64,000 nucleotides of DNA. Origin: Theobroma cacao. Taxonomy: Eukaryota; Streptophyta; Magnoliopsida; Malvales; Malvaceae. The DNA lies in NCBI RefSeq assembly GCF_000208745.1, contig NC_030857.1, positions 12,249,790 through 12,313,789 of the forward strand, in the 5' to 3' direction. Both the position numbers and the translations under genes were made by a program. Below, piece after piece: positions 24,545 to 36,785 of the stretch (positions are counted from its first letter, which is position 1; every line of letters starts with the position of its first letter). The notes beneath the pieces are model-generated. The model was not told where the DNA came from and did not search any database. It saw nothing but the letters and a program-made list of their open reading frames with translations.

Positions 24545-24800
24545 TGTTTCCTACCATACACTAAATATTTTATTATAAAAAAATAATTATAATGCTTAAA
24601 AAATAAGGGATAAAGAGATATATACAATATTATATTAAACCTTGTCAAACTTTATTCACATGATAAGAAGTACAACATAAACAACAATTAACAACAACAA
24701 ATGGCAAAACATTAAGACACTAATAACAAATTAGAAAAAAGCACAACTTGTATTGACAAAGGAAAGAAACACTAAAACAGTCCTTCAATTAACAATATAC

Positions 24801-26076
24801 CTACCAAATGTCAATCTTCATTGATGCTTGCCATTCATTAAACATTTGATTTGCTAATTCCATTCTTCAATTACTACAATCAATATACCTTTTAAATCCT
24901 TCTCAACTGCTGCATTGGTTTGAATATATTCCCCTAAATCAACTTTAATGTGATCAAAGCTCATCTCCCTCTTAATAAAATTAAGAAGCAAATAACAAGT
25001 TATAATAATGTGATTATGTTTCCTAATTGGATAAAATGATGGACTCTTAAGGATACCTCACCTTATTTTCAACAACCTAAAACACCTCTCTATAAGATTG
25101 CGTGCAGCTGTATGTTTTATATTAAAAAATTCTTCAGGACTGCTTGGTTCATTGCCTTGATGCCATTCATTCAAATGATATTGTTGACCCTTAAAAGGTG
25201 CAAAAAAGCCCTCACAATTGGTGTAGCCTACATCAACTAGGTAATAACAACCTATATAAAACAAACTAAATAAGTTATCTATTTATGTAATTAGAATAAT
25301 CATATAGTGCATAATTTGAAATGCCTTCCTATTATCATAAGAAAGCTTACCATGAGGCACTTTAAATCCATTTCTCCTCCTTAGTGCATCTTGAAGAACT
25401 CTGCCATTAGTTACAGACTCTTCCCAACCAGGAAGAACAAAGACAAATTGCATGTCAGGTGTACATACACCTAACATATTTGTTGCAATATCCCTTTTAC
25501 GTGTGCGATATCTAGGTTTATCTAGACTTAGCACCTTAACCTTGATGTATGTCCCATTTAAAGCACCTAAATAATTCTACAAATCAAATGTAATGAATTA
25601 CTTATAAGTAAACCTATTGATGTCTTGTATATATAGTTACAAAGGTAATAGGATTAATAATCTACCTTAAACCACTTCCACTGATTGTCTGTAGAGTTTG
25701 TTGGAATGGGCTTAGGTTTTCTAAACAAATGTTCTTGCAATTTCAGCACTGGATCTAAAACATTATGAAAGTGCCTACTAATTGTCTCACCTGACCATTT
25801 AAAATTTAAACTAATTACTCGATTCTTAACATGATGAGCAATAATATGTAAAAATATTTCTGCTTGCTCATTTACAAGCATGTTCTTTGTTGACTTCAAC
25901 CCTTTAATACTTTCTAACATTTCACATAATTTAGAAAAGGCCTGTCTATTTATCATAATTTGTGAAATATATGAAATATCATTATCATACACAAGTCGCC
26001 TCTCATAATCTTGATTTGTAACAATATCTAGTGCATTAAGATCTAACTCTTGGCCTATAAGTACATAAAGTGGACG
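24801..26076 (-). pseudogene. Harbinger transposase (HARBI1-like DDE nuclease)
   Basis: The DDE nuclease would cut the element out and insert it elsewhere. Three coding exons with compatible GT-AG junctions are visible: 26076-25666, 25576-25351 and 25251 downward. They show the N-terminal region ('RQAFSKLCEMLESIKGL'), 'ALNGTYIKV' (25540-25565), 'VLPGWEESVTNGRVLQDALR' (25395-25455), 'YYLVDVGYTNCEGF' (25215-25250) and 'RNLIERCFRLLK' (25065-25100). The first catalytic position, Asp in the family's DGTxI motif, is Asn (AAT at 25556-25558); the second Asp and the Glu are kept. A TGA at 25058-25060 and a later frameshift near 24860 cut off the C-terminus, though family-like sequence continues to a TAG at 24801. 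The true first exon was not found. Confidence 0.8.
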
Positions 26077-27792
26077 CTGCAGATAATAAAGTTAAGAACG
26101 AACTAACAACACTACAAATCTTCATATAAAATTTAAACATAGCTAGTAGCCTTTTTCATTATTCATCATCTCTTCTAAAACACGAAAGAACCATGACTAC
26201 AAAAAATAAATGTTCTAATCTATTTTATTATGTACAAAAAATATTAAAACCATATGGCATATAAAAAGTAAGAAAATAAAACAAAATAAATATTATTAAT
26301 TTTTGACCATGTTGTATGTATCTTTGCATTAATACCCTAAAATAGTGGATTTGGTTTTAACTAACTTTCCCTAAAGCCCTTGACCTTTCTTCACTGAAGT
26401 CTTAATGGAAAGCCCTGTACCCTAATTTTTTTTCCTTATTCAATTATGTATTATGGCAGAATTCAAAGACTATAACAATTCCAATTACAACGTTACAAGC
26501 TCTAAATTAAATTAAAGTTCAACTAGAATGTTGAAATCTATGAAATCTAAAAAATGAGCGTGAATGAGGTGAAAAAAGAGTTTTTAACAAATATCTCTTT
26601 TAATGAGGTGAGCAATATGTTTTATTGAGCATGTTGGATATAAGCTAGTTGGGGTGAAGGACAAGTGTGGGGATAAGGATAATTTAGGGCTTAGGTGGGT
26701 TTGTTGGAGTTAATATATATGTTGTTTATTGCATTCATTAATTTAATTATTCGATTAATTTGTATAATCAACCTCACTTGATGTCTATCATAATATATTT
26801 AAATATATCCTTAACTCATGCCAATAAGCATGTTCGCATGGTTAGTATTTTTAAAAATTTTTATATTATCGTTATGAGGTTGCACAATAATTATGAATAA
26901 TGTTTATAACTTGATCCCTTTTTAATCAAAATTTTTTTAAAAAAATTGAACTTTTTCCTAGCATTTATAAAGACAAAAATTGAGAACATTTTGAATTGGG
27001 TTAGGGGAAAAAATTTCAAAATGATATGGTTGGGGGGAAAATGAATAACATTAAGAGAGTGATAGATAAAGGTAGCATTGATGGATATTGGCAAGATAAG
27101 AGTATGTTGTGGTCTTTAATAGGGATAAAGAGTTGGGCATTTGACATTAAGAGGGTTGGGATTCTCTAACCAAACACCAACAATGATGCATACAATTTTA
27201 AGCACCCCTTCTCGTTAAGTCAGCCACATATACCAAACCAAATCATCAATTATATTAGCCTCCAAGGTCGATTGGTTGTGTAAGCAATTTGATCCACATT
27301 TATTACACATGTACATAAGTGAAGGCTTCACATGGAATTTATAGAACGTAAGCTATGACACATCCCCGTGAACTTTTTGCTTGTCTCATTCATAACCATA
27401 TCTTTCCTTTTAACAAAGGTACTGTAATTATACAATTTAACTAGCTAAAAGTGTCTTTATGAGATTTAATGTTCTAAAGACTTCCTCTTGTAAACTAATA
27501 TTGTTGAAAGTTGAAACTCTTATACCCAATAACTAAAGATTCATGCTATATTGAATTTTGATAGCTCAACAACTTCGTGTACTTCTTGTTTCAAGTCTAG
27601 ATTGATAGTGCTCACATGGATTTTACTAATTGCTTTATATTGGTCAGATTTATAGTTAGCTGGTCTATATTAGAGATAGATATTTATATACTCATAAATT
27701 ATTTGTAAATTAAGAATTATGCATTATGCATCAAAACTAACCCAAATCTACCATTTTTGCTTAAGCTACTTCCTAATATGCACCAAAACTAA

Positions 27793-28084
27793 GATAAAGG
27801 TATTAACAAGATAGGAAACAAGCATATGGTTGTGTTTCTTACCGTACTAATTTTGGTTTTTTTTTTTTTTAGTCTTGTCTTTGTGTTGGTGAGTTGATAT
27901 TGTATATATGTTGGGTTGGCTTCTGCTGGGTGAGGCAAGGGACATTGTTGGTGGTTTTTTTTTTTTTAATTAGTTGTTTTTAGGGATAGGTTTGATTTAA
28001 TCAGGCTTGATCTTCCTTTAAATGTACAAAGGGTTCCCCTTCTTGATATGAATGAGTTCTTTCTAACTTTCAAAAAAAAAAAAA
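27793..28084 (+). mobile_element. Short poly-A retroposon (probably a 5'-truncated LINE end)
   Basis: A 292 bp insert ending in an A-run is bracketed by perfect 15 bp direct repeats, ATGCACCAAAACTAA, at 27778-27792 and 28085-28099. This is the classic footprint of target-primed reverse transcription. The insert has two T-runs and 'CTTGATATGAATGAGTTC' before the tail, resembling plant LINE 3' ends. It sits inside the Harbinger element, so it is younger. Confidence 0.85.
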
Positions 28085-30280
28085 ATGCACCAAAACTAAC
28101 CCAAATCACAACCACTAAGCATAATCCATAATACTGACAATGAGTCAAAGAAATAACAGAAAACAAACTTGACCCACAAATAAATAGCTGAGAAATACAC
28201 AAATCAGATAAAATCAAATCATTTTGAATATAAACTAATTCAACACTTGGGTCATTTCCGCTTTCAACAGAAAACAAGAGCATAGTAAGCAAGTACCTAG
28301 ATTATGGAAGAGAGCAATGTAGCTAGAATGGTGGATGAAGAGGCGGTGGTGACTGATAGAGCTAGAAATCATGGAAGAGAACCATGCAACTAAGAGAAAG
28401 AGGGAAATGAGGAATAAAGAGAAAAAAAATATTTTATATGGATAGGGTTGTAGTTTTTTACATCTAAAAGGGGTAATTTAGTCATACCAATTTTGAAAGT
28501 TTTTCCGCGAGGCATGGAATAGCTAATACCAAGGGGAGGGTCAGGTTTAGTTGAAAAGGGGTTTTTACCAATTGTAAAGAATAGTTAAAACTCAGGAATT
28601 GTTATTACTTGTTAAATTGCTAACCAAACAAAGGTGTAACTAACAGTTAGGAATAGAAAAGGAATAACATAGCTATTCCCCATACCAAACGTGCTGGTAG
28701 AGTATCGTTCCCATAAGAGAAATTGCACCAAAATCTTTTGTTAACTACTAAAATTAACACAATTCAATTTCATCCAAACAATCAATTTTTAAAACTACTA
28801 AAAACTTAAGAAACTAAAACTAATAACAAGAATCACAAATTAACTAGATAAACTCAATTAAACAAAGTGCTAAAACTACAATATCCCCTCAACCCTTCAT
28901 TTGAATCTCTTATACTCTCTCTTACTTACTAGACAGTTGAGTTGTTAACTTAAAGCTCTAATATATTTATAAGTCTTTTTTGATGTTCTTATAAAAATAT
29001 TTTCCTTAACCAATCTACTATATTCCTGTACAAATTGTAATTAAGAAAGATTCATGAAGCTTGGACTCTAACCATGGCTACATATGACATGTAAGTGTAT
29101 TCCTACCTTACATGTGAATCAAATCAATCATCTCATGCAATTGATACTGAACATATGTTGTTTCATCCAAGGCTTTCACTAAAATTACTTTCCAAGTTTC
29201 ATTTAGATTACCCTATCTATCTAATTGGTAGCCAGTCAATCAGATGCATTAAGCACAAGATTAAAATAAACAACTCAAACACTATTAATCATAAGCAAGA
29301 AAGAGTATTAAAAATTTAAACTACATGTTGGGTTCAATTACAATTCTAGATAAGAAATTTAGATCCTCATAACTACTAAAAACATCATCCAAAAAGGTTT
29401 AACCATCAATACAAAACAAGGAAAGTATAAATGAACTAACGAAGAAAAGAAAACTAAGATTTGTTAGGTCTTCGATCTTCAATCTTCAAGAATTTTTCTC
29501 GTTTTCTTACTTGCTTGATAACTCTTTTTCTTTAGAGAAAATCTATCTTACTTATTGCTTTCAAGTGCTCTAAAAGGGCCTTTAAATGGGGCTCAAAATC
29601 CTACTCAAAATCAACTCTTGAAATTTATGCTTGGAAGGCTTATCGTGTCGACGTTATGACGCCACCTCCCAAATGTCGTAGCCTCAAGCTCTTTGCTTCT
29701 TTTGTTTTTCAACTTTTCTTTTCTAACACTAAGACCTCCATCCTTTGGAGTCATGGTGCCCAACATTCTATTTCGCTCTGTGTACTCCTTTCATGGGGCC
29801 CTAACGCCCAATGTGCTATTTTACCTTGTCCTCTTTATTGCACTCCTTCCACTTGTGAAGCAATTTTCTCATTCTTCTAGGCTGAATTAGGCAAAGTAGT
29901 AAATTGAAAGTTGTAACCTTGTCACTTATCTTTCCAATGGCTCAAGATTCACATAATTGGACTTCTACGATGAAAGAGAAACTCAAAATACTAAAACATG
30001 TGTAGAAGAAGAATAGACCTTTATGCACTTTTCTTTACCAATTGAAGCCCTTTTTCATTTGCACACCTACAAAAGCAACAAACTAACTTAATAATAACTA
30101 AACTAAAAGCAAATGATCATCAAACTAAAATAAAATAACTTAAATTAAATCAAACCAATATGATTTACTAAAGTAAGACAAATAGCTAAAAATATCTAAT
30201 TCTTAAACTAAATCTCAAGAACTTAGCCGATTTAGTACTTAAAATGTGACAAAATAACTCCATAACACAGAGTTATCACA

Positions 30281-31824
30281 TCCCCAAAATTAAGATTTTG
30301 CTAGTCCTTAAGCAAAAACATAAAAGAAAACTAAACAAAGCAAAAACAACGTAAATGACAAAAACACTTAAATAATGAAAACAAATAAATAAAGATGACA
30401 ACTAGCTAGAGGTGAGTTGCACCAAACTAATGATCTCTCATAATTTCCTCAAAAATTACCTTAAAATCTCAACTCAAGGTAAAACATAGATATCATTAAA
30501 GTCCATGATTCAATTCAAATGCAAGCTCCTTCTTAAACGGATTTCCATGTGTGTGTGTGTGCAATCTTTTTACAAAGAATAGTCATACATTCTAGATAAG
30601 TTTACGCTTATACAAATTCGAACTAGTACAAGAATTCCATAGGTTTGTTTTTCATCTCTCTCTCCACTAATGTAGGCAAACACTTAATCAAGGATCATTA
30701 GGACTTTATTAGCTTGTAATGTAAGGCTAGGGTAAAGGTAAGATGAAGGATAATATTGTAGTTCAAATCACCCTAAGCACATAATCATTCTAGAACCTCT
30801 ATAAATATTAAATTTCACTCTTTAAGTAACACACTCTTTTTCAACTTTAAACTTTTCTTTTATCAAACACGTTATTCTTTTTCTTATCTCATTATTTTCT
30901 TATTTTTTATTTATTTTTATCACGATCTTACATCCTTATACTTATTTCTTTCTACTGTGGGTAATGGGGTGAATACTAATCATAGTTGAACTTTTTCATC
31001 AACTCCACTTTCTATCTTATTCAACATCTAGCTTAATACACTTCTTAAAATGATTAACATTAGGAGTAAGGGTTGCAAAATTGGAAAATTATTATTTAGG
31101 CTAGGTGAAATAAATATGTTTTAGACAAAGAAAATGTGATATTAGGCTCAAAGGGGTATACTAAGGATAAAAGTATGTTAAGGTAGGCTCAAATGGCTTA
31201 AATGGCCCAAAGATGGCCCAATTCATCTCTTTAACTAAGTATTGTCTAAGATTTCACATCGAGAGAGAATCAAACAAATTTTAGAATTCATGACATAATC
31301 CCAAAAATTCACATTAACATAAGTTTTCTCTAGACATGCACAACTATTCTAAGCAAAAGATATCATGCTCTATTTAATGGAAATTTCATTCTAAGAATGA
31401 TATTTACTATAAGAATGTCACATAAACTCAAATAATATTCATATTTAGCAAAAGCATAGATAACAAGATAATTTAGTTCTTATGATTGGATATGGAAAAT
31501 CATCCAAAAATTGGCATTACAAAACTCTAGCTATAACTTTAAAAACCAAAATACCACATAAACTTAAAAACATAAATGAAGAAAAACATAAGTTAAAAGA
31601 TAAACCTTAACTAAAAATTCAAACCCCCCCCCCCCCCCAAACTTAAACTAAACATTGTCCTCAATGTTTAAAATAAAAAAAAAAGATAAGTAAAGCTCTC
31701 CTAACAATGGTAGCAATGCGGAAAGACCTCTGTTCTTCTTTTCTTTCATACTCATCATTATCTCCAAAGTTGTTGGGAGGGTTCAATAAGGTGACAAAAA
31801 TTTCAAAGAAAAAGAGCAAGAGTT
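30281..31824 (-). other. 3' non-coding internal region of the Athila-like element
   Basis: Between the integrase remnant and the 3' LTR. No env-like ORF is visible. A run of 15 C (31624-31638; G on the sense strand) follows the integrase end. A G-rich run TTTTGGGGA on the minus strand (30281-30290) next to the LTR is the likely polypurine tract. Otherwise AT-rich with no recognised content. Confidence 0.5.
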
Positions 31825-33533
31825 TCAAAAATTTGGATTGCCTCCTAAGAAGCGTTTCTTTATAGTTAATAGCTTGACCACCCTTTTTCTCACAACTTCA
31901 TCCATGAAATAATTTTTAAGGCATAGTCCATTAACCATGAATGTGTTAGTAGCCTAACTATCAATCTCTATTATACCACAAGGATAGACCTTAACCACTT
32001 TGAAAGGACCTAACCATCTTGATTTGCATTTTCATGGAAAAAGCTTGAAATGTGAATTAGAAAGTAACACTTGTTGTCCAACCTCAAAACTTGTTGTTGG
32101 AAGATATTCCTTCTCAAGATCCTCCTTAGCCAACTCATTAACTGAATTCACTATATAACAACTATTTGTACAGGGAGGATACTTTGTTGTATTGAATATA
32201 TTAAACTTGACTTTCTCTTCTCAAAGTTTGAAGGTTATTTTGCCATTCTTCACATCTATGATTACCCTTGCTGTAGCTAAAAATGGTCATTCTAAAATAA
32301 AAAGAATTTCAACATCATCTTCCATCTCAATCATAATAAAGTCTACCGGAATGTAATGTTTCCCAATTTTCATCAAAACATCCTCTATAATCCCTATGGG
32401 GTACTTGATTGATCTGTCTGCTAACTGTAAAGAAATTGTAATAGGTTTTATCTCCTTGACTCCAAGTTTCTTAGCAATAGAAAAAGGCATAAGTGAAACA
32501 CTAGGACCCAAATCACACAAAGTTTTAAAAAATTCAATAGTACCAATAGTACAAGGGATAGAGAAACTTCCTGAATCCTTAAGCTTTGGTGGAAGCTTAT
32601 TTTGGATTCTAACATTACACTTTTTAGTAAGTGCAATTGTTTTAAAATATTCTAATTTCCTCTTTTTGGACGTGATCTCTTTAAGGAACTTCACATAAGA
32701 AGGTATTTGTGCTAAAGCATCTACAAAAGGAATGTTAATGTGAAGTTGCTTGAAAACATTCAAAAACTTTTCAAATTATTTATCTATTTTATTTTGCTTT
32801 AATGCTTAAGGAAAAGCAACGAGAGGCACATTTGGCTTGACTTGTGGTAGTGTGGATACTTTTTCCCCTTACTTAACTTTATCAACTTGAGCTTGCTTGC
32901 TGGAAGTATCTTCTTGATCAACTCTATCTCTACCATCTATCACTTCCTTACCTTTTACCTCATCAAGTTGCTTACCATTCCTCAAAGTAATTCAATTGCA
33001 TTGCACTTTTCCTTCTTTTTTAGGATTGGGTTTAGTGTCACTTGGTAAAGTTCCTTGAGGCTAGTTATTGATGGCATTGGCAAGTTGATTCATTGGTGTC
33101 TCAAGATTTTAGAGTGATATCGCCTAACTTTGAATAAGAGAATTAGTCTTTGCAATGTATTGCATGAATAACTCTTCCACAAATGGCTTTTTCTAAAGCA
33201 TAAAAGCTTTAACTTAAGGTGGAAATCTAAGAGGAAAGTTCAGCTTAGCTGTTGATGAAGGTTCTTGGTTGTTGCTCTAAGAGAAATTACGACTATTTCT
33301 CCAACCAGGATTGTAGTTGTTGGACTAAAGATTATTTTGTTGTCTCTTAAAATTTCCCACAAACTATACAGATACAACATTAACTAGACAAGGATCATTG
33401 GAATGCCCATCTCTAAATAACTCACATGTCACAAAAGGACTCTAAGCATCATGGACACCTAGTGTACCAATTTTCTTAATGAGGGTAGCCGTTTATGCAG
33501 TCAAGGCATTAATTGCATCAAGCTCATGAATAC

Positions 33534-34929
33534 TGTAGTACCCCGTACTTTGATATGGTGGCTAAAAAAGCTTACGGATGCCAATTGAGGTTAATTACCG
33601 AGTTAAAAAGGTGATTTGGAAGTGAACCTATGAAACCTCAACCTTCATAGACACATAACTAAGAGTAGACGCGATAACACAGACTATGGGTAATTTCGTC
33701 ATTTCTCATAGTGGGCTCCTAGAAGTGGATTTTTCTAGTATTATTAAGGCCTAAGTAGGCCTAAGGAATAAATGAATGATGTTAATGATGGTGAAATAAA
33801 TGAAGGAAATAAAAATGACGATAATTTCCATGGTAGGGGCAAAATGGTCATTTTACATCTCAGGTCTAAATTTTTACATATTCATGAACTTGAGTATTTC
33901 TAGACTATTATGGATTTTGTCTCAGTGTCAAAAGAGTAAAAAGATTACACAAAGGATAGGAAGAAGACAAAATGACATTGTTAAGAGCATTTTGGTAATT
34001 ACGTGAGAAAATGGATAAACATAAGGCATAAATATCTAAGTTTCTAGCAACTTCTTCAAATTCCCAGCAGATTCTTCAAGCTTCTAGCAACTTTTTCTTC
34101 TTCCTCACCCATCCAATGCCATTTTCATTCCACCTCCATGAAAATCAAAATTTTCATGGGATTTTTCCTTGTTTTCTTCATTTCTTTTCTTTTCCTAATC
34201 CTTCCTTCTCCTAACTTCTTGGGCACTGAATTTGCAGCTTCTAACCCCAATTTTTAGCACATCTAAACCCTAGGAGAGAGAAAGAAAAATCTCTCATTGT
34301 TTTTTATACTTTCTATTTCTACTTCCCTTTCAACAACACTTGGATTTTTGACTTCAAATCTTTATTTTCAAGGTTGAAAGGTATATATATTTCCAACTTT
34401 TGAAATTTTTGAATTTATGGATATATTTTCAGATTTATTCCTTAATTTCTTCAAATTATTTTTCTTGGAAAGATTAGGTTTTTTGTTGATCTTCATGCCT
34501 CTAAGCTCATCTAGGTAATGAAATTTTACATTGGAGTAGTTGGCCAAATGGGTATGTGAATTAGACTAGAAACTTAGGTTAAATGTTAGGTTAGAGGGTA
34601 GATTGCCTAATGTAAATTCATTAGAATTATTAGATTTAATTTATGACTTAATTGAGGTTGTTGTGGTTTATTGATAAATATAGGTTTTAATGGTATTTCG
34701 GGACTACTTGGATTAGGACCTTGTTGGTGCTAGTTTTGTCAGGTGAGTGAACTTTCATTTCAAAATGTTTTGGAAAAATGTTTACGTGTTTCAATGAATC
34801 ATTTGAAATTTTATCGGTTTTTGCTTTAAAATTGCCTGGGAAGAAGCCCTTGAGAAAATGTTTGATGTTGTGAAATGTGAAATGTGAAATGTGTAAAAAG
34901 ATGAATCCATATGTTTTTGTATAATGTTG

Positions 34930-34964
<35 letters not shown>

Positions 34965-35871
34965 TATATGTACATATATATACACATATATGTATATACT
35001 ATGTCATAAATGGTACCATTGTGTGACAAATGCAACTGTGCATGTGCGGGGTGAGTGTGCACTTACCGGTGATGATGGTGGTGAGGGAGATGGACGGTGA
35101 TACTGTCTGACTATGTGTACGATATGGTGGGATGCACATAAGCTGGGTGAGATGCACATGATGAATCTTGAAAATTTTTCATTTATTTGCAAATTAATTT
35201 TATTGCAACGAGAAACATTCTGTTTATATTGCCTTACTTGGATAATTGCTGAAAATTTCCCTTCTTTCCAATTTCATGCTGAATACGGTTCCTTCATCAT
35301 TAAATGATTTTACAATCAAGGGTTTAATGGAGGGATTTTAATAAGAACTTGAACTAAATGGCATTGTTTTTAAATAAGTCCATCATGTTTTCTAAACCAT
35401 TCCTTGTCATTGCTTGTTCCCTTCCTATGTTCACTCATCAAGTTTGTACTCACGTTTTCAAAATTCATGTTTTAGGTTTCCTGAGTCAAAGGTGGTTGGA
35501 TCCTAGGATGAGTTGTTCCTCCCTATCCATTACTCGGTAGGTTTACCATGACATTAAATGTTAGCAACCGTGTCTAGAGTCACTCCGTTGACGGTCAAGT
35601 TCTAATTACGTGTATATGAATACTTGTTGTGAAATGCTGAGATTCATTTGTCAAACTATATATATGTATTATGGTTGATGATGCCATTTTGAATGCATAG
35701 TTGGGGTTTATGAATTGTTTTCAAAGGAACTATATTTGAATGTTATAGATTTTGAATTTTAAATGAGTATGGATTAATGTATCATATTCTAAAAAGAAGC
35801 TTGCTTGGGCTTAGTGGGCCGAGCCCATTGGGGTATTGCGTCGGTCATGGCCTAGAAATTGGGCTGTGACA
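33534..35871 (+). mobile_element. Solo LTR (2338 bp) with perfect 5 bp target duplication
   Basis: Starts TGTAGTACCCC, ends GGGCTGTGACA, and is flanked on both sides by AATAC (33529-33533 and 35872-35876). It matches the LTRs at 36959-39737 and 44545-46117. It is about 440 bp shorter than the 36959 copy, mainly because it lacks the CTCGCTGCAGCGAG palindrome section. It contains a TA/CA/TA microsatellite near 34930-34990. The several overlapping minus-strand ORFs around 34687-35192 come from that microsatellite. Confidence 0.95.
34930..34999. repeat. Compound (TA)n(CA)n(TA)n microsatellite
   Basis: A run of TA, then about 15 CA units, then mixed TA/TG units. It lies within the solo LTR at the place where the related LTRs have a pure TA run. 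Confidence 0.9.
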
Positions 35872-36760
35872 AATACTAGCAACTTTTCTTGGACCCAATC
35901 TCTTAGATGACCATTGGTAATTATTGGAAGCCATCTCATCTAACAAGTCGTAAGCCTTATCAATAAATTTACCCATCAGTGCCCCTCTTGTTGCAGCATC
36001 AATGGTGGTTTTAATTGGTCCCAGCAAACTATTATAGAAAGTCTGTATTTACAGCCATTTAGGTAGCTTGTGGTGAGGAAATCTTCTAAGTAAATCCTTA
36101 TACCTCTCCCAAACCTTCTATAGTGATTCCGAATCAAATTGCATAAAAGAGGTGGTATCAGTCCATATCTTTATTGTCTTAGCTGGTGGAAAGAACTTAG
36201 CCAAGAATTTTTGAGCCAAATCATCCCAAGAACTAATGGAACTAGCTAGAAGTGAATTCAACCAACTTTTTGCCTTGTCACTCAGTGAAAACGAGAAGAG
36301 CCTTAATCTAATAGTATCATCAGAAACACCATTGGCCTTGAATGTATTGCAAATCTTTAGGAAATTCATAATATGTGCATTAGTATCATCATTTGGCAAT
36401 CCCTCTAACTAAACTAAAGTCTAAATTATCTGAATGATTATTGGCTTAATTTCAAAGTTATTGGCTTGGATAGTAGGTCTATGGATGCTAGAATGAAGGC
36501 CTTGTACTAGAGATACAACATATTCCCGCAAGGACTTGTGTTGTTCTTGATCAACCATTGTGTTGCATTGAGTCGAAACTTGTTGATTCTTCTTTTAAAT
36601 CTTTGAAAAATCTTTTCAATTTATGGATCAAAAGGAATAAATTCCAAATCTCAAACTTTTCGCATACAATGACCAAAAGCACTTGAAAACACAGAAAAAG
36701 AAAGTTTGAATTAAGACTAAGATTGCTTGGTAATAATATTAACAAAAATTATGAAAACAA

Positions 36761-36779
36761 TTCCTCAACAACGACGCCA
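36761..36779 (-). promoter_or_regulatory. Primer-binding site of the Athila-like element
   Basis: On the minus strand the sequence after the LTR reads TGGCGTCGTTGTTGAGGAA. This is TGGCGCCGTTGCCGGGGA, the tRNA-Asp-type site of Athila elements, with several C-to-T or G-to-A changes of the kind produced by methyl-cytosine decay. Confidence 0.7.
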
Positions 36780-36785
36780 TAAACT

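Larger units (their letters stand above)
22505..28696 (-). mobile_element. PIF/Harbinger DNA transposon (6.2 kb), two-gene type
   Basis: Terminal inverted repeats begin CTACATGTTTGATTCGTAG (left) and CAGCACGTTTGGTATGGGG (right, reverse complement). Flanking trinucleotides are TTA (22502-22504) and GTA (28697-28699), a 3 bp target duplication with one mismatch; the uninterrupted LTR copies have GTA here. It carries both genes expected of PIF/Harbinger: a DDE transposase (24801-26076) and a Myb/SANT-like protein (23524-24544), both on the minus strand. Both have inactivating changes. Between the genes and the ends lie long AT-rich non-coding stretches (22505-23520 and 26080-28696). Confidence 0.85.
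22449..30280 (-). repeat. 3' LTR of the Athila-like element, split by a Harbinger transposon
   Basis: On the minus strand the LTR starts TGTGATAACTCTG (30280) and ends at the TGTCG (reverse complement CGACA) at 22449. The pieces are 28697-30280 and 22449-22504. Copies at 36786-36958 and 49023-49740 read continuously across the insertion point ('CGTTAACAAGTAATATAAT' then 'GTAGAGTATCG'), which proves the join. ORFs at 29095-29319 and 29656-29890 are LTR sequence, not genes. Confidence 0.8.
31825..36558 (-). pseudogene. Athila-like gag-pol remnant (gag, protease, integrase C-terminus)
   Basis: The gag start is the ATG at 36556-36558 ('MVDQEQHKSLREYV'). The gag core 'FSLSDKAKSWLNSL...WDDLAQKFLAKFFP' lies at 36190-36300. 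A solo LTR interrupts at 33534-35871. Further down are a degraded zinc-knuckle-like segment (about 33400-33440), the conserved 'ITLRNGKQ' linker (about 32960-32990), and the retropepsin domain with 'CDLGPSVSLMPFSI' at 32480-32525. The protease Asp is kept, but the usual Ala after Gly is Pro. Sequence similar to the protease C-terminus ends near 32200. The reading then jumps to the integrase tail 'KSRWLGPFKVVKVYP' (31990-32035) and 'FMVNGLCLKNYF' (31910-31950). RT, RNaseH and the integrase catalytic core are absent. Many stops. The lineage call rests on gag, protease and primer site together. Confidence 0.75.

Noticed and set aside
29656..29890. Two overlapping plus-strand ORFs with hydrophobic stretches
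   Set aside because: They lie within the LTR of the Athila-like element (28697-30280) and have no homologous feature in the other LTR copies.
31624..31638. Run of 15 C as a regulatory or structural element
   Set aside because: Its position after the integrase end matches the G-run commonly seen in this retrotransposon lineage; length may also be affected by sequencing error.
34687..35192. Overlapping minus-strand ORFs with Cys-Val and Tyr-Ile runs
   Set aside because: The residues come from the CA/TA microsatellite in the solo LTR. No start context or conservation.
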